Shown here: positions 25,917 through 35,071 of the stretch, piece by piece
Position numbering within the stretch: the first letter of the stretch is position 1
Layout: every line of letters starts with the position of its first letter
NCBI GenBank assembly: GCA_913020085.1
Contig: CAJVZW010000005.1
Location: 1 to 60,860 of the forward strand
Reading direction: 5' to 3'
Length of the DNA stretch: 60,860 nt
Source of the DNA: an uncultured Pseudomonadota bacterium
GTDB lineage: Bacteria; Pseudomonadota; Gammaproteobacteria; Comchoanobacterales; Comchoanobacteraceae
The notes under the pieces: generated by a model
Databases searched by the model: none
Told to the model about the DNA's origin: nothing
Seen by the model: only the letters and a program-made list of their open reading frames with translations
Translations under genes and position numbers: made by a program

Positions 25917-27366
25917 AAGTTAGCTGGCTAATATATTCACTAAGAAGCCGAACACCAAATCCTGTAGCTCCCTTTGGACAGCAAGCAATTGATTTATTCG
26001 ACCATGCAACGCCTGCAATATCAATATGGCACCATGAATAGTTATTGACGAAGCGTTTGAGAAACTGTGCTGCTGTGATATGTCCGGCATAGGGTGCGCC
26101 AAGATTTTTCATATCTGCTATCGGTGATTCCAACTCTTTATCGTAGTTTTCTCCCATAGGCATTGGCCATACTTTCTCTCCACTTTCCTCACCAGCAGTT
26201 CTGAGGGTATTCATTAATTCATCGTCATTAGAGAAAATTCCAGCGTATTCTGATCCTAGAGCTGCGATTACTGCCCCTGTAAGTGTTGCCAGATCAATCA
26301 TATGTAGCGGGTTAAATCGATCTTGTGTATACCAAAGTAAATCAGCCAGAACCAAACGTCCCTCAGCATCGGTATTGATAACTTCAATGGTTTGCCCCGA
26401 AAGGGAAGTGATCACATCTCCTGGTTTTACAGCACTGCCATCGGGCATATTTTCAACTAATCCTACGATTCCCACAATATTTACTGGGAGGTGTTGCTTT
26501 GCAACACTTAACATGGTTCCGGCAACTGCAGCAGCACCTGCCATATCAAATTTCATTTCATGCATATTTCTTGGTGGCTTTAAAGAGATACCACCACTGT
26601 CAAAACAAACGCCTTTCCCAAGAAGGGCAATGGGTTGATCTTTAGGATTACCGCCTTGCCACTGCATAATCACCATTCTTGATTGACAGGTGCTTCCTTG
26701 TCCAACACAAAGAAGTGAGTTCATGCCCAATTCTTGCATTTGAGCTTCATCAAGAATTTCAACAACGAGTCCAGCAGGTTTCAAAGCGTCATATAACTCT
26801 CTTGCAAAGTTGACAGGCGTAAGCACATTGGCAGGTTCATTGACAAGATCCCGGCAAAAATTGACTCCAGAAATAATACTTGCAAGTGGTTTGTAGTGAT
26901 ATCTGACTTTTTGAGGGTCAGTATGGATAATGTTTAATTTGCGAATTTTATGCAGTTTATCGATATTCTTTGTTCGATAGTGATTGAATCGATACGCAGA
27001 TAAATGGATAGCCATAACCAGCTGGGCTGTTTGTTCACTAGAGAAAGGGCTCAGTACACTAAGATATGAGATGTTATTATTTTGACACCACTGTGCAAGC
27101 TCTGTACCCACTTTGTCCATCGGGCTATCTTCTTCTAGAACTGACTTCTTTATTCTTACAAAAATAACTGACTCAGTATCAACAGCAAGTTGGCTATGAT
27201 GAAAACTCTGATGGATTGTGACTGGCTTTACGAGCGGAATATTTTTTGCATACATTGTTGCATCATGATAATGAGTCCACTCACTTGGTGATTTTAGATC
27301 TTCGACTAATAGAATTGCGAAATGGTTTTTCGGCCGCTCACCTATGGATAGAAAATGAATGTCCAT
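25882..27366 (-). CDS. pepA: Leucyl aminopeptidase (M17)
   Basis: Cytosolic hexameric zinc/manganese aminopeptidase that finishes peptide breakdown. The 494 residues include GKGVCFDSGGISLKP (metal Lys/Asp), NTDAEGRLVLADLLW (the M17 signature with metal Asp/Glu and catalytic Arg) and the HIDIAGVAW region. Length is as in E. coli PepA, whose DNA-binding role in Xer recombination cannot be judged here. It is divergent from rnr across a 113-bp gap with a 17-bp palindrome. Confidence 0.96.
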   Translation of the reverse strand: MDIHFLSIGERPKNHFAILLVEDLKSPSEWTHYHDATMYAKNIPLVKPVTIHQSFHHSQLAVDTESVIFVRIKKSVLEEDSPMDKVGTELAQWCQNNNISYLSVLSPFSSEQTAQLVMAIHLSAYRFNHYRTKNIDKLHKIRKLNIIHTDPQKVRYHYKPLASIISGVNFCRDLVNEPANVLTPVNFARELYDALKPAGLVVEILDEAQMQELGMNSLLCVGQGSTCQSRMVIMQWQGGNPKDQPIALLGKGVCFDSGGISLKPPRNMHEMKFDMAGAAAVAGTMLSVAKQHLPVNIVGIVGLVENMPDGSAVKPGDVITSLSGQTIEVINTDAEGRLVLADLLWYTQDRFNPLHMIDLATLTGAVIAALGSEYAGIFSNDDELMNTLRTAGEESGEKVWPMPMGENYDKELESPIADMKNLGAPYAGHITAAQFLKRFVNNYSWCHIDIAGVAWSNKSIACCPKGATGFGVRLLSEYISQLTSSPDEKPGDTE

Positions 27367-27393
27367 ATATGCTCTCTCTCCCTTATTAACCGA

Positions 27394-27410
27394 GATTATA
27401 GACTATAATC
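27394..27410. promoter_or_regulatory. Palindrome with back-to-back TATAAT boxes between pepA and rnr
   Basis: GATTATAG-A-CTATAATC is a perfect inverted repeat. Each strand reads CTATAATC, giving a -10 hexamer in both directions. It could be a symmetric bidirectional promoter or a regulator operator. Confidence 0.4.
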
Positions 27411-27426
27411 GGGATTAAAGTGTGTT

Positions 27427-27455
27427 TTGCTATACGTTAAGAATTTGTATATCAT
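27427..27455 (+). promoter_or_regulatory. Candidate sigma70 promoter of rnr
   Basis: TTGCTA, a 17-bp spacer, TATCAT, 24 bp before the rnr ATG, which is preceded by AAGGAAAG. Confidence 0.5.
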
Positions 27456-27479
27456 AACACTATTCGAAGGAAAGTTTAA

Positions 27480-29603
27480 ATGTCAAAGAAAAGAAATTCA
27501 AAGAGCGGTATGGATCCGTATCTGGATCGCGAGAAGAGTAAATATAATGCACCGCTCCCATCAAGAGAGTATATCCTCAATAAGATGGAAGGTATTAAAA
27601 AGCCTTTATCAGTCTCAAAGATTGCCCAAATGATAAATGTCACAGACCCATATCAAATTGAGGGGCTTGTAAAACGTCTTGGTGCGATGATACGTGATGA
27701 GCAAATTACAAAAAATAAACGTGGTCTTTTTGTGCTAGCTAATCGTATGGCATTGGTGCAAGGAGCATTGATGCAAACAAAGGACAGTGGTGGATATATT
27801 GTTGATGAAACAGTGAAGGACCAGAAAGTATTTCTATCTCACTATCAGACCAGAGATTTGTTGCCTGGAGATCGAATAATCGTTCGTCCAACAAAGAAGA
27901 ATGACCAAAATGAGCTTCAAGGTGTTGTGGTTGATATTATCGAACGTGCAACTGATATGGTCTATGGTATTTATGGCATGCTAGATGGAGAAGGTGCCAT
28001 CAAGCCTTTGCAGAATTATATTAAGCATGAAGTGCTAGCCGACTCAGATTCAGAGATTGAGTGTCGAAGTGGTGATATTGTGGCTGCACAAATTCTTCAG
28101 TATCCGCATCGACATCAGCCAATGATTGCAAAAGTGGTAGAGAACCTGGGTACCCAAGAAACTCCTGGTATTGAATCGATTGTGGCACAGCGAATTCATA
28201 AGCTGCCAATGCGTTTTTCTGATGAGGTGATGCAGGAGGTTGATTCTATTTCAGATGAGATTAAACTCGACAATCGTAAAGATTGGCGTGGATTTCCATT
28301 TGTTACAATCGATGGGCCATCAAGTAAAGATTTTGATGATGCAGTTTTTGCGACTGAGGGTTCGGATGGGATGACTGAACTTTATGTTGCGATTGCTGAT
28401 GTATCGCATTATGTCAAAGTTGGTGGTGCGATTGATAAAGAGGCATTTGACAGGGCAACATCAGTCTACTTCCCTGATAGAGTGATTCCGATGCTTCCTG
28501 AAAAATTAAGTAATGATTTGTGCTCATTGAAGCCTGATTGTGATCGGTATGCAGTGGGCGTGAAAATGCATATCAATCAAGAGGGTAAAATTCACTCCTG
28601 GGAACTTAATCGGGTTGTAATTTGTTCAAAAGCTCGCCTTACTTATTCTAAAGTAAATGAAATGATTAATAAAAATATGCAGATACCTGATTGGTTTGCC
28701 TCGTCATTAGCACATTTAACCCATCTTACAAAGATTTTACTGTCGGCTCGAAGAGAAAGAGGCGCAATTGAATTTAATCAAAATGAAGTAGTGATGAAAC
28801 TAGGGTCAGATAAGAAAATAAAAAAGATACAAGAATCAAAACGTCTTTTCTCACATTGTCTTATTGAAGAAGCAATGCTTGCTTGTAATGAATCAATGGC
28901 GAATATGTTATTAAAAAGCCGTACAAGTGGCGTATATAGAAATCATTTACCACCAGATGAGCAAAAGTTAGACCAATTATCAGAGCTGGTAAGTAATCTT
29001 GGTATAGATGTTTCACAAGGAATTGAGCGAACCATATCGAGCCTTCCAGAGTTAAAAGAGGAGGTAAGGGCCATTCTTGAAACGGCACTTATCCGCTCGC
29101 TTAAACAAGCTCGCTACGAAGATAGTTCACGTGGTCATTATGGACTGTCTTTAAAGCATTACACTCATTTTACCTCGCCAATTAGGCGCTATCCTGATTT
29201 GATGGTTCACCGTTTGTTATTGACAGATGAAAAACTTGATAGTTTGGGGCATATTACGAATCATTGCTCTGAACGTGAACGTCGTGCTGAGGAAGCGGTA
29301 CGAGACGCGGTTGCTTGGCTTAAGGCAGATCACATGTCTAAACATATTGGTAAGACATTTTCAGGCGTTGTTAGCAGCGTTGCCTCTTTTGGAGTTTTTG
29401 TAAATATTTCGGCGATGGGGGTTGATGGCTTAGTACATGTTACTGAATTGCCCAATGACTATTATCGCTACGACTCTACACTACTTACTTTAACCGGTGA
29501 AAGAAATAGTCAAGTATTTACCTTGGGTGATTTATTATGCGTGCAGTGCCAAAAAGTAAGTATCTGGGATAAAAAGATTGATTTTGTAATAATGGAAAAA
29601 TAA
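27480..29603 (+). CDS. rnr: Ribonuclease R
   Basis: Processive 3'-5' exoribonuclease for structured RNA. Order of domains in 707 residues: N-terminal winged helix (SVSKIAQMINVTDPYQIEGL, about 38-57), cold-shock domains, RNB catalytic domain with TIDGPSSKDFDDAVF (the four catalytic Asp residues), SRGHYGLSLKHYTHFTSPIRRYPDL, and an S1 domain starting at GKTFSGVVSSVASFGVFV. It ends right after S1 and lacks the Lys-rich tail that brings E. coli RNase R to 813 residues. It probably takes part in rRNA/tRNA quality control with RNase E and oligoribonuclease encoded downstream. Confidence 0.96.
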   Translation: MSKKRNSKSGMDPYLDREKSKYNAPLPSREYILNKMEGIKKPLSVSKIAQMINVTDPYQIEGLVKRLGAMIRDEQITKNKRGLFVLANRMALVQGALMQTKDSGGYIVDETVKDQKVFLSHYQTRDLLPGDRIIVRPTKKNDQNELQGVVVDIIERATDMVYGIYGMLDGEGAIKPLQNYIKHEVLADSDSEIECRSGDIVAAQILQYPHRHQPMIAKVVENLGTQETPGIESIVAQRIHKLPMRFSDEVMQEVDSISDEIKLDNRKDWRGFPFVTIDGPSSKDFDDAVFATEGSDGMTELYVAIADVSHYVKVGGAIDKEAFDRATSVYFPDRVIPMLPEKLSNDLCSLKPDCDRYAVGVKMHINQEGKIHSWELNRVVICSKARLTYSKVNEMINKNMQIPDWFASSLAHLTHLTKILLSARRERGAIEFNQNEVVMKLGSDKKIKKIQESKRLFSHCLIEEAMLACNESMANMLLKSRTSGVYRNHLPPDEQKLDQLSELVSNLGIDVSQGIERTISSLPELKEEVRAILETALIRSLKQARYEDSSRGHYGLSLKHYTHFTSPIRRYPDLMVHRLLLTDEKLDSLGHITNHCSERERRAEEAVRDAVAWLKADHMSKHIGKTFSGVVSSVASFGVFVNISAMGVDGLVHVTELPNDYYRYDSTLLTLTGERNSQVFTLGDLLCVQCQKVSIWDKKIDFVIMEK

Positions 29604-29610
29604 ATTTCTT

Positions 29611-29619
29611 TGCTATAAT
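29611..29619 (+). promoter_or_regulatory. Extended -10 element (TGCTATAAT)
   Basis: TGN-TATAAT 27 bp upstream of the next start codon, with no recognisable -35. It suggests the following gene has its own promoter despite the short gap after rnr. Confidence 0.5.
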
Positions 29620-29645
29620 CGACTTATGAATCAAGGATCGATCTC

Positions 29646-31286
29646 ATGAGACATGCTACAACTAATTTTTCTATAGAAAATTTCATCGACCGTGCCAAGC
29701 AGTTGGAGGCGTCTTATGCTCGTCTTACCGATGCTGCAAAAGAGTCTGCATCGCAATTAAGCAAGATAGGATTGTTCGATGCTTCAACAGCATTTCGTGA
29801 ACTTAAGGATACAATTAAAGCTGGTAATATAGAGGCGATCCAAAATAAATCAGAAGCGTTACTCAAAGCATGTAAAACTGAAATCTACCGTAGAGATAGG
29901 CTGGACCTAACCAGCGGAATTGCAACGCAGCAGGAGTGCATGAATACATCGCATTCGATTGCTTGGCTATTATCATATGCAGTGTATGCATTTTATGAGT
30001 ATCCTTTTTTAAGTCGTTTGGATCTTATAATCGATTTAGTTGATCAAACCCGAGCAAATCCCGACGATCTATTTGAAGAGATGCCAAATCTTGAAAATGA
30101 GATTGGAGGAATTACTGCAATTTTAGACGCACTTCATTTACATCGCGAGGTTGTATTCTCAAGAATTGTCGCATATATGCAAACAGCAGATGACTATTTA
30201 ATTTATCTTGCAAGGACTTCACTAAAAGAGCTTGATCAGAATATAGAGGTGCTGAAGAGGGCCCATGAAAAGTCAAAACAGGCCTATGATGATCAAAATC
30301 AAATGATGGGTGGGTGGATGAAGTCATTTCTCAAAACAGATGACTTCACAGTCAACTTAACGCCTATAGCTGACTCAGTTGCTGTTAAGCTGAGGAAAAT
30401 GGAGGAAACTTTAGCTCGTGCCAAGGCAAAAAACTCGACAAATAGAATTTGGGAATCGGTAAAAATAAGGTCAAGCGAGGACTGTGCAAAAGCATTTCAC
30501 CTTGATTGTAACTCAATTCAGCAAGAAATTAATGCTCAATTAGGTAATGCAAAACAAGCTGTAAAAAATTATGCTCAAGTTGGGGTTGATGACCACCAGG
30601 CAAGAATTCAGGCACTTCATGATTCATACATATCACTTGAACAGTATGCTAAGCAATTTAAAGATCGGGGTAATATCACTTTTTATAATATCGAGAAAAC
30701 GATCAGGGAGCATGAGAATTTCATTAGAGACATTATGGCTCATGAAGCACCTGTGAACGCATGGACTCATTTTGCAAGGTATATTACCGATAACAATGAA
30801 ATTGATGTTAAGAGTAAAATTGGTGGATTAGACAAGGAGAGTAAGGACAGTTTTGTCCAGGAAGTCAGCGATAACGTGAAGAGTAGATTGTCTCTTAAGA
30901 AAATATCAAGGAGATTCTGGTACTCAGCAGGTCTGTTTATCATGTCAACGTTACTAGTCATTGCTGCAATTGTTATTCGGATGAACTACTATCACCTTCA
31001 GATAGGATATCTATTGCCAGTGTCATTAGGTTTGGCTGGGTTTTCGCTTTTGTTTAGTGGACTGTTATTATATTTTAAAAGGCAAGATTCTCAGCTATGT
31101 CTTAAAAATTTCGATAAAATAAATGCGATGGTTCCAGCAGAGCAGTATGCAACTTCTGCGGAAATATCATTGTCAAATAGTGCACATGGTGAAGAGATTC
31201 AAAACAATCATTCTCCAGAGTCTATTAGTGTAAGACCTGAAGTTAGTGAAGAAGTTAACAGAGGTCGCTATGGAGGTGACGTTTAG
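29646..31286 (+). CDS. Unknown large coiled-coil protein with two C-terminal membrane spans
   Basis: No family recognised. The first 420 of 546 residues are strongly helical and charged, with many heptad-like stretches (for example IDRAKQLEASYARL, LKRAHEKSKQAYDDQ). Two membrane spans follow at about 423-445 and 454-478, then a hydrophilic tail of about 70 residues. No signal peptide is present. The layout resembles membrane-tethered coiled-coil proteins secreted by intracellular bacteria, but that is only an analogy. AAGG precedes the ATG. The stop overlaps the convergent TPR-methyltransferase by 4 bp (TTAG). Confidence 0.75.
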   Translation: MRHATTNFSIENFIDRAKQLEASYARLTDAAKESASQLSKIGLFDASTAFRELKDTIKAGNIEAIQNKSEALLKACKTEIYRRDRLDLTSGIATQQECMNTSHSIAWLLSYAVYAFYEYPFLSRLDLIIDLVDQTRANPDDLFEEMPNLENEIGGITAILDALHLHREVVFSRIVAYMQTADDYLIYLARTSLKELDQNIEVLKRAHEKSKQAYDDQNQMMGGWMKSFLKTDDFTVNLTPIADSVAVKLRKMEETLARAKAKNSTNRIWESVKIRSSEDCAKAFHLDCNSIQQEINAQLGNAKQAVKNYAQVGVDDHQARIQALHDSYISLEQYAKQFKDRGNITFYNIEKTIREHENFIRDIMAHEAPVNAWTHFARYITDNNEIDVKSKIGGLDKESKDSFVQEVSDNVKSRLSLKKISRRFWYSAGLFIMSTLLVIAAIVIRMNYYHLQIGYLLPVSLGLAGFSLLFSGLLLYFKRQDSQLCLKNFDKINAMVPAEQYATSAEISLSNSAHGEEIQNNHSPESISVRPEVSEEVNRGRYGGDV

Positions 31287-32971
31287 ATATATCTTAGAGC
31301 GAGGATATATCCATTGAGAGCCACTCCTAGCTGCTTTCTTAATTTACACTCGTGAAGCTCTACACAGACTAAATTGTTGTGTGATCCCAAGTTAACAAGG
31401 TAATCAGGGCAGTGCGCAAATCTTGCAGTTTTTTGGAGTACAAAGCTTTCTGTAGTAGCTTTTTCAAATGATAAACAAATAATCCCATCGCGATTTAATC
31501 TATGCGACGCCCACTGCATTAAATCGGTTGCATCACCGATATAGGGCATAACATCAGCCAGTACAATTACATCAAATTTCTCATTATCAATTTTTTCAAT
31601 AGATGAAACGACTAACTCATCATAGACTTGTTTGTTCTTGGCCTTTTCAATCATTTTTTCTGACAGGTCAACACCCACCAATCTGTGTGCAAAAGGTCTC
31701 AGATGCGGTGCCATTAGACCAGTGCCACAGCCAGCATCTAGAATAGATAGAGAGTCAGATGCAGGTGTGTATTCATTGATGAGGCGAACCATCTGGGAGG
31801 GAACTTGATAATCAAGTACTTTTGCCAAATGGTCATCATAGTGGTTAGCATATTGGTCAAACAAACTTTTTATGTATTGTTCAGGTGCCTCTTTAACATT
31901 GTCACCTGTAAGTGCTCTTAGAACGTGCTGTATTGACGGGTCATCGGGTTTGACTTTCAAAGCTGACTGATAGTAATTAATAGCAAGTGGATGGTCAAAG
32001 CATTGCAGTGCATTGGCCCCAAGGTTAACTAATGCCCCTAAATGTTCTGGCTCACGAATTAATGCTTCTTTGAGATAATTACGTGCATCCTCTAGCCGAT
32101 TTAGATATTGATAAGTTATGCCAATATTATAAAAAGACTCTGTTGTAGGATTACTATTATGTTCTTTAAGCCAGTGGAACAGTGCACTTTTAAATTGTCC
32201 CTGGGTTAAGTATATAGCGCCGATATTATGATTAAGATCCTCCAGTTCAGGTGCTAGAGCATAGACCTCCAAAAGCCATGTCAGCGCTTGATTTTGCTCA
32301 TCAAGCTGAAGTGCATTAACAGCAGCGCAGTGTTTAAACTCGTGATCATTAGGATCTTTTTCAGCGGCAAGTTCAAAGTATTGTTTGGCTGTTTGGTATT
32401 TTTCTAATTGGTGACAGGTTTTTGCCATTTGTTTCACTGCAGATAAATGACCGGGTTCTAATGTCAGTGTTTTTTCAAGATGCGATTTGGCTTTTATGGC
32501 ATCATTATTTTGCATTGCAATGAGCGCGCGATGAAAATATACATTGGCCAAATTTGTATCTTTTGCAATAAGTGCATCTAGAATTTCGATTGCCTGCGAT
32601 ACCTTACCATCTTGTAAATAACAAGTGGCAAGATTTAATCTTACTGTATCATTGGATGGGTTCATCCTTTCTATGCCTCTTAGCATAGAGATGGCTTTGT
32701 CCATTTGATGAGTATATTTGTATATATTTGCCAGGGAGATTTTATACTGAATATTTTCAGGATCAAGTGAATTTGCTTCCAGAAAATGTGATAGTGCTTT
32801 GCTCGGTTCCTTGGACTGGGCATAGTAAATGCCAATTAAATGATGGAGCTCTGGTGAATGTGGGTGTTCGCCCAGAAGAGATTGGTAACCTATAAAAGCT
32901 TTCTCGTGCTCATCGGTGTTATGATATTTAGCAAGTGAACTAATTGCACTTAAAAGCTGTGTACTCATCAA
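31283..32971 (-). CDS. TPR-repeat protein fused to a class I SAM-dependent methyltransferase
   Basis: About 370 residues of tetratricopeptide repeats (for example AISMLRGIERMNPSNDTVRLNLATC) precede a methyltransferase domain. Its motif I is ILDAGCGTGLMAPHL, followed by VGVDLSEKMIEKAK and VLADVMPYIGD. The TPR part would bind a protein partner or peptide target; the methylated substrate is unknown. Such fusions are known in proteobacteria but have no agreed function. The start overlaps the mltB stop by 4 bp (ATGA), making it the last member of the mrdA-rodA-mltB chain. Confidence 0.9.
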   Translation of the reverse strand: MMSTQLLSAISSLAKYHNTDEHEKAFIGYQSLLGEHPHSPELHHLIGIYYAQSKEPSKALSHFLEANSLDPENIQYKISLANIYKYTHQMDKAISMLRGIERMNPSNDTVRLNLATCYLQDGKVSQAIEILDALIAKDTNLANVYFHRALIAMQNNDAIKAKSHLEKTLTLEPGHLSAVKQMAKTCHQLEKYQTAKQYFELAAEKDPNDHEFKHCAAVNALQLDEQNQALTWLLEVYALAPELEDLNHNIGAIYLTQGQFKSALFHWLKEHNSNPTTESFYNIGITYQYLNRLEDARNYLKEALIREPEHLGALVNLGANALQCFDHPLAINYYQSALKVKPDDPSIQHVLRALTGDNVKEAPEQYIKSLFDQYANHYDDHLAKVLDYQVPSQMVRLINEYTPASDSLSILDAGCGTGLMAPHLRPFAHRLVGVDLSEKMIEKAKNKQVYDELVVSSIEKIDNEKFDVIVLADVMPYIGDATDLMQWASHRLNRDGIICLSFEKATTESFVLQKTARFAHCPDYLVNLGSHNNLVCVELHECKLRKQLGVALNGYILALRYI

Positions 32972-33930
32972 GCAAATTCTTTAGATAACAAACTAACAAC
33001 CAATGCATAATAATCGGAGTTGTTATAAGATTTGATTGCGTTAAAGTTATGGAAGGTGAGCCAGTAACTTATTTTGTCTTTTGATTCTCGCATTACAAGT
33101 AAACCTGTCGCATGGGGAGCAGGGTCTTGGTTGTGCATGAACTCATTAAAAGTATCAGATTCGCTAGCATACCAAGCGGATTGCGCATCTTTTTTTAGTA
33201 TCCCTTTGGGTGCAGGGCCAATAGAATGAATCTCACGAGCACTCTCCTCATTATTCCATTGTCCTTTAAGATGAAGATAATTCGCAACGCTAACGATGTT
33301 ATCATCAAAGCTATTAATTAGATCAGCCGTTTCTTTGTGATATCCCACTGCATAATCGCGATAAGAGTCAGGCATAAATTGCCCCATGCCAAATGCACCA
33401 GCATAAGATCCGTTGAGCGTATCAATGTCTATTTTGCCCGATGTTGACAGTTCTAGTAGCGTTTTGAGCTCATCAAGAAAGAAAGCGCTTCTTCGTTCAT
33501 AACCAAACCCAATGGTGGCGATTGCTTGAGCAACAGAGTAATTTCCTTTGAAACGTCCATATTCACTCTCAATACCAAGAATACTGACAATAACTGATTT
33601 GGGAACATGATAAGTGTTTTCTGCGAAGTTAAGCGCCTCCATGTGGTTTTTGATAAACGTGTGCCCCAGCTGAATTTTTTTATTTGTTATAAGAAGGTTG
33701 CGATACCACTGCCATGAGCGTGCTTCTGCAGGATGAGTGATCTTATACAATACATCTTCATTGATCACTAGTTTTCCGATGTGCTGATTGATATATTTTT
33801 CACTGATGTTATTGCTCTGCATATCATGCACAAACTTAGAATATTGAGGGTAGCTGCTGATTGTTTTTTGCTCTGCCTTCGAGCATCCGATAATTAAAAG
33901 GGGAAGAAATAATATCAATTTCCAAAACAT
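32968..33930 (-). CDS. mltB: Membrane-bound lytic murein transglycosylase B
   Basis: Outer-membrane lipoprotein that cleaves peptidoglycan to 1,6-anhydro-muropeptides. The signal peptide ends in lipobox LIIGC with Cys16 as lipid anchor. The catalytic Glu121 lies in ILGIESEYGRF, and YAGAFGMGQFMPDSYRDYA is the family signature. The 320 residues match the family. It begins 1 bp after the rodA stop and overlaps the next gene's ATG, so hydrolase and synthase are made together. Confidence 0.94.
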   Translation of the reverse strand: MFWKLILFLPLLIIGCSKAEQKTISSYPQYSKFVHDMQSNNISEKYINQHIGKLVINEDVLYKITHPAEARSWQWYRNLLITNKKIQLGHTFIKNHMEALNFAENTYHVPKSVIVSILGIESEYGRFKGNYSVAQAIATIGFGYERRSAFFLDELKTLLELSTSGKIDIDTLNGSYAGAFGMGQFMPDSYRDYAVGYHKETADLINSFDDNIVSVANYLHLKGQWNNEESAREIHSIGPAPKGILKKDAQSAWYASESDTFNEFMHNQDPAPHATGLLVMRESKDKISYWLTFHNFNAIKSYNNSDYYALVVSLLSKEFA

Positions 33931-33931
33931 G

Positions 33932-35071
33932 CTACTTCCTAGATAAGTTCCATACCAAGCCTAATCCTACACCACATACCAATAAATTACTACCGCCATA
34001 GCTGATGAATGGTAATGGGACGCCAACAACTGGTAATAAGCCACATACCATTGCAATATTTACAAAAGAACAAACGAAGAAGAAAAATGCGATCCCCACC
34101 AGCAGTAAACTGGAAAACTGGCACTCTGTTTGACAGGCAAGTATTAGTATGCCGCTGACAAGCAGAAGCAAACAAATTAAAATAACTCCGACGCCAACTA
34201 AACCGAGCTCTTCTGAAATAAGTGCGAAGATAAAATCAGTATGAAATTCTGGTAAAAAATGGTAATGAACTTGGGTGCTTGCTGCCAGCCCCTTGCCCCA
34301 TAGCCCTCCAGAACCGATGGCGATTTTCGATTGATACAGGTGGTAGCCGGTGCCCAATGAGTCATTGCCGGGGAAAATCAAGCTAATTATACGGTTCTTT
34401 TGATAGCTGTGAAGTAAATTCCACAAAAATGGCAGGCTTGCCAGTAGCATACTGCATGTGCCAAAAATCATTTTATAACTGATGCCACTTGCAAAAATTT
34501 GCACTGTGCCAATCATCAGGACAATAATGCATGTTCCTAAGTCTGGCTGTTTCGCTATAAGTAAACAAGGTAAGAGAAGTACCGCACAAATAAATACAAA
34601 GTTTCTTAATTTAAGCGGTAGGGAAAATAAGCAAAGAAAATAGGATATAAAAATAGGGTTGGTTAGTTTTACAAATTCAGAGGGCTCTATTCTTAATGGC
34701 CCTAGGGTTAACCAGCGAGTTGCCCCTTTGATGGTCGTGCCTTTGATTTCAACTAGTACTAAAAGCATGAGACTAACAAGATACATCCAGAGACTTGCTC
34801 TCATGAGAAAATCTTTGGATATCTGACTACATAGCAAAGCTGCTACAAAGGCAGTTATCATTCGGTTTATGTGATTGTGAAAGTGGTGCCCTGCAAGCTG
34901 TGTACTTGCACTGTACTGAAATAAAAGTGAGGCCATGATCAGGCCAAACAGACCAGTTACTAATAGGATTTTTCCAGTTTGAAATTGCTGTTTTACATTA
35001 TCTGTGCGAAAGAGTAAGTCCAAGCTCAGGATGTTATTTTCATGAATTGTCAACGGTTTTTTGGACATCAT
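33932..35071 (-). CDS. rodA: Rod-shape peptidoglycan glycosyltransferase RodA
   Basis: SEDS-family polymerase that builds lateral-wall glycan with PBP2. Hydrophobic spans run the length of the protein; SEDS signatures include GATRWLTLGPLRIEPSE, KQPDLGT, GGLWGKGL, HTDFIFALISEELGLVG and PFISYGGSNL. The chosen ATG at 35071 gives 379 residues (E. coli 370) and overlaps the end of mrdA by 32 bp. The longer frame to 35152 adds an unlikely extension. Synteny with mrdA and mltB is classical. Confidence 0.94.
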   Translation of the reverse strand: MMSKKPLTIHENNILSLDLLFRTDNVKQQFQTGKILLVTGLFGLIMASLLFQYSASTQLAGHHFHNHINRMITAFVAALLCSQISKDFLMRASLWMYLVSLMLLVLVEIKGTTIKGATRWLTLGPLRIEPSEFVKLTNPIFISYFLCLFSLPLKLRNFVFICAVLLLPCLLIAKQPDLGTCIIVLMIGTVQIFASGISYKMIFGTCSMLLASLPFLWNLLHSYQKNRIISLIFPGNDSLGTGYHLYQSKIAIGSGGLWGKGLAASTQVHYHFLPEFHTDFIFALISEELGLVGVGVILICLLLLVSGILILACQTECQFSSLLLVGIAFFFFVCSFVNIAMVCGLLPVVGVPLPFISYGGSNLLVCGVGLGLVWNLSRK

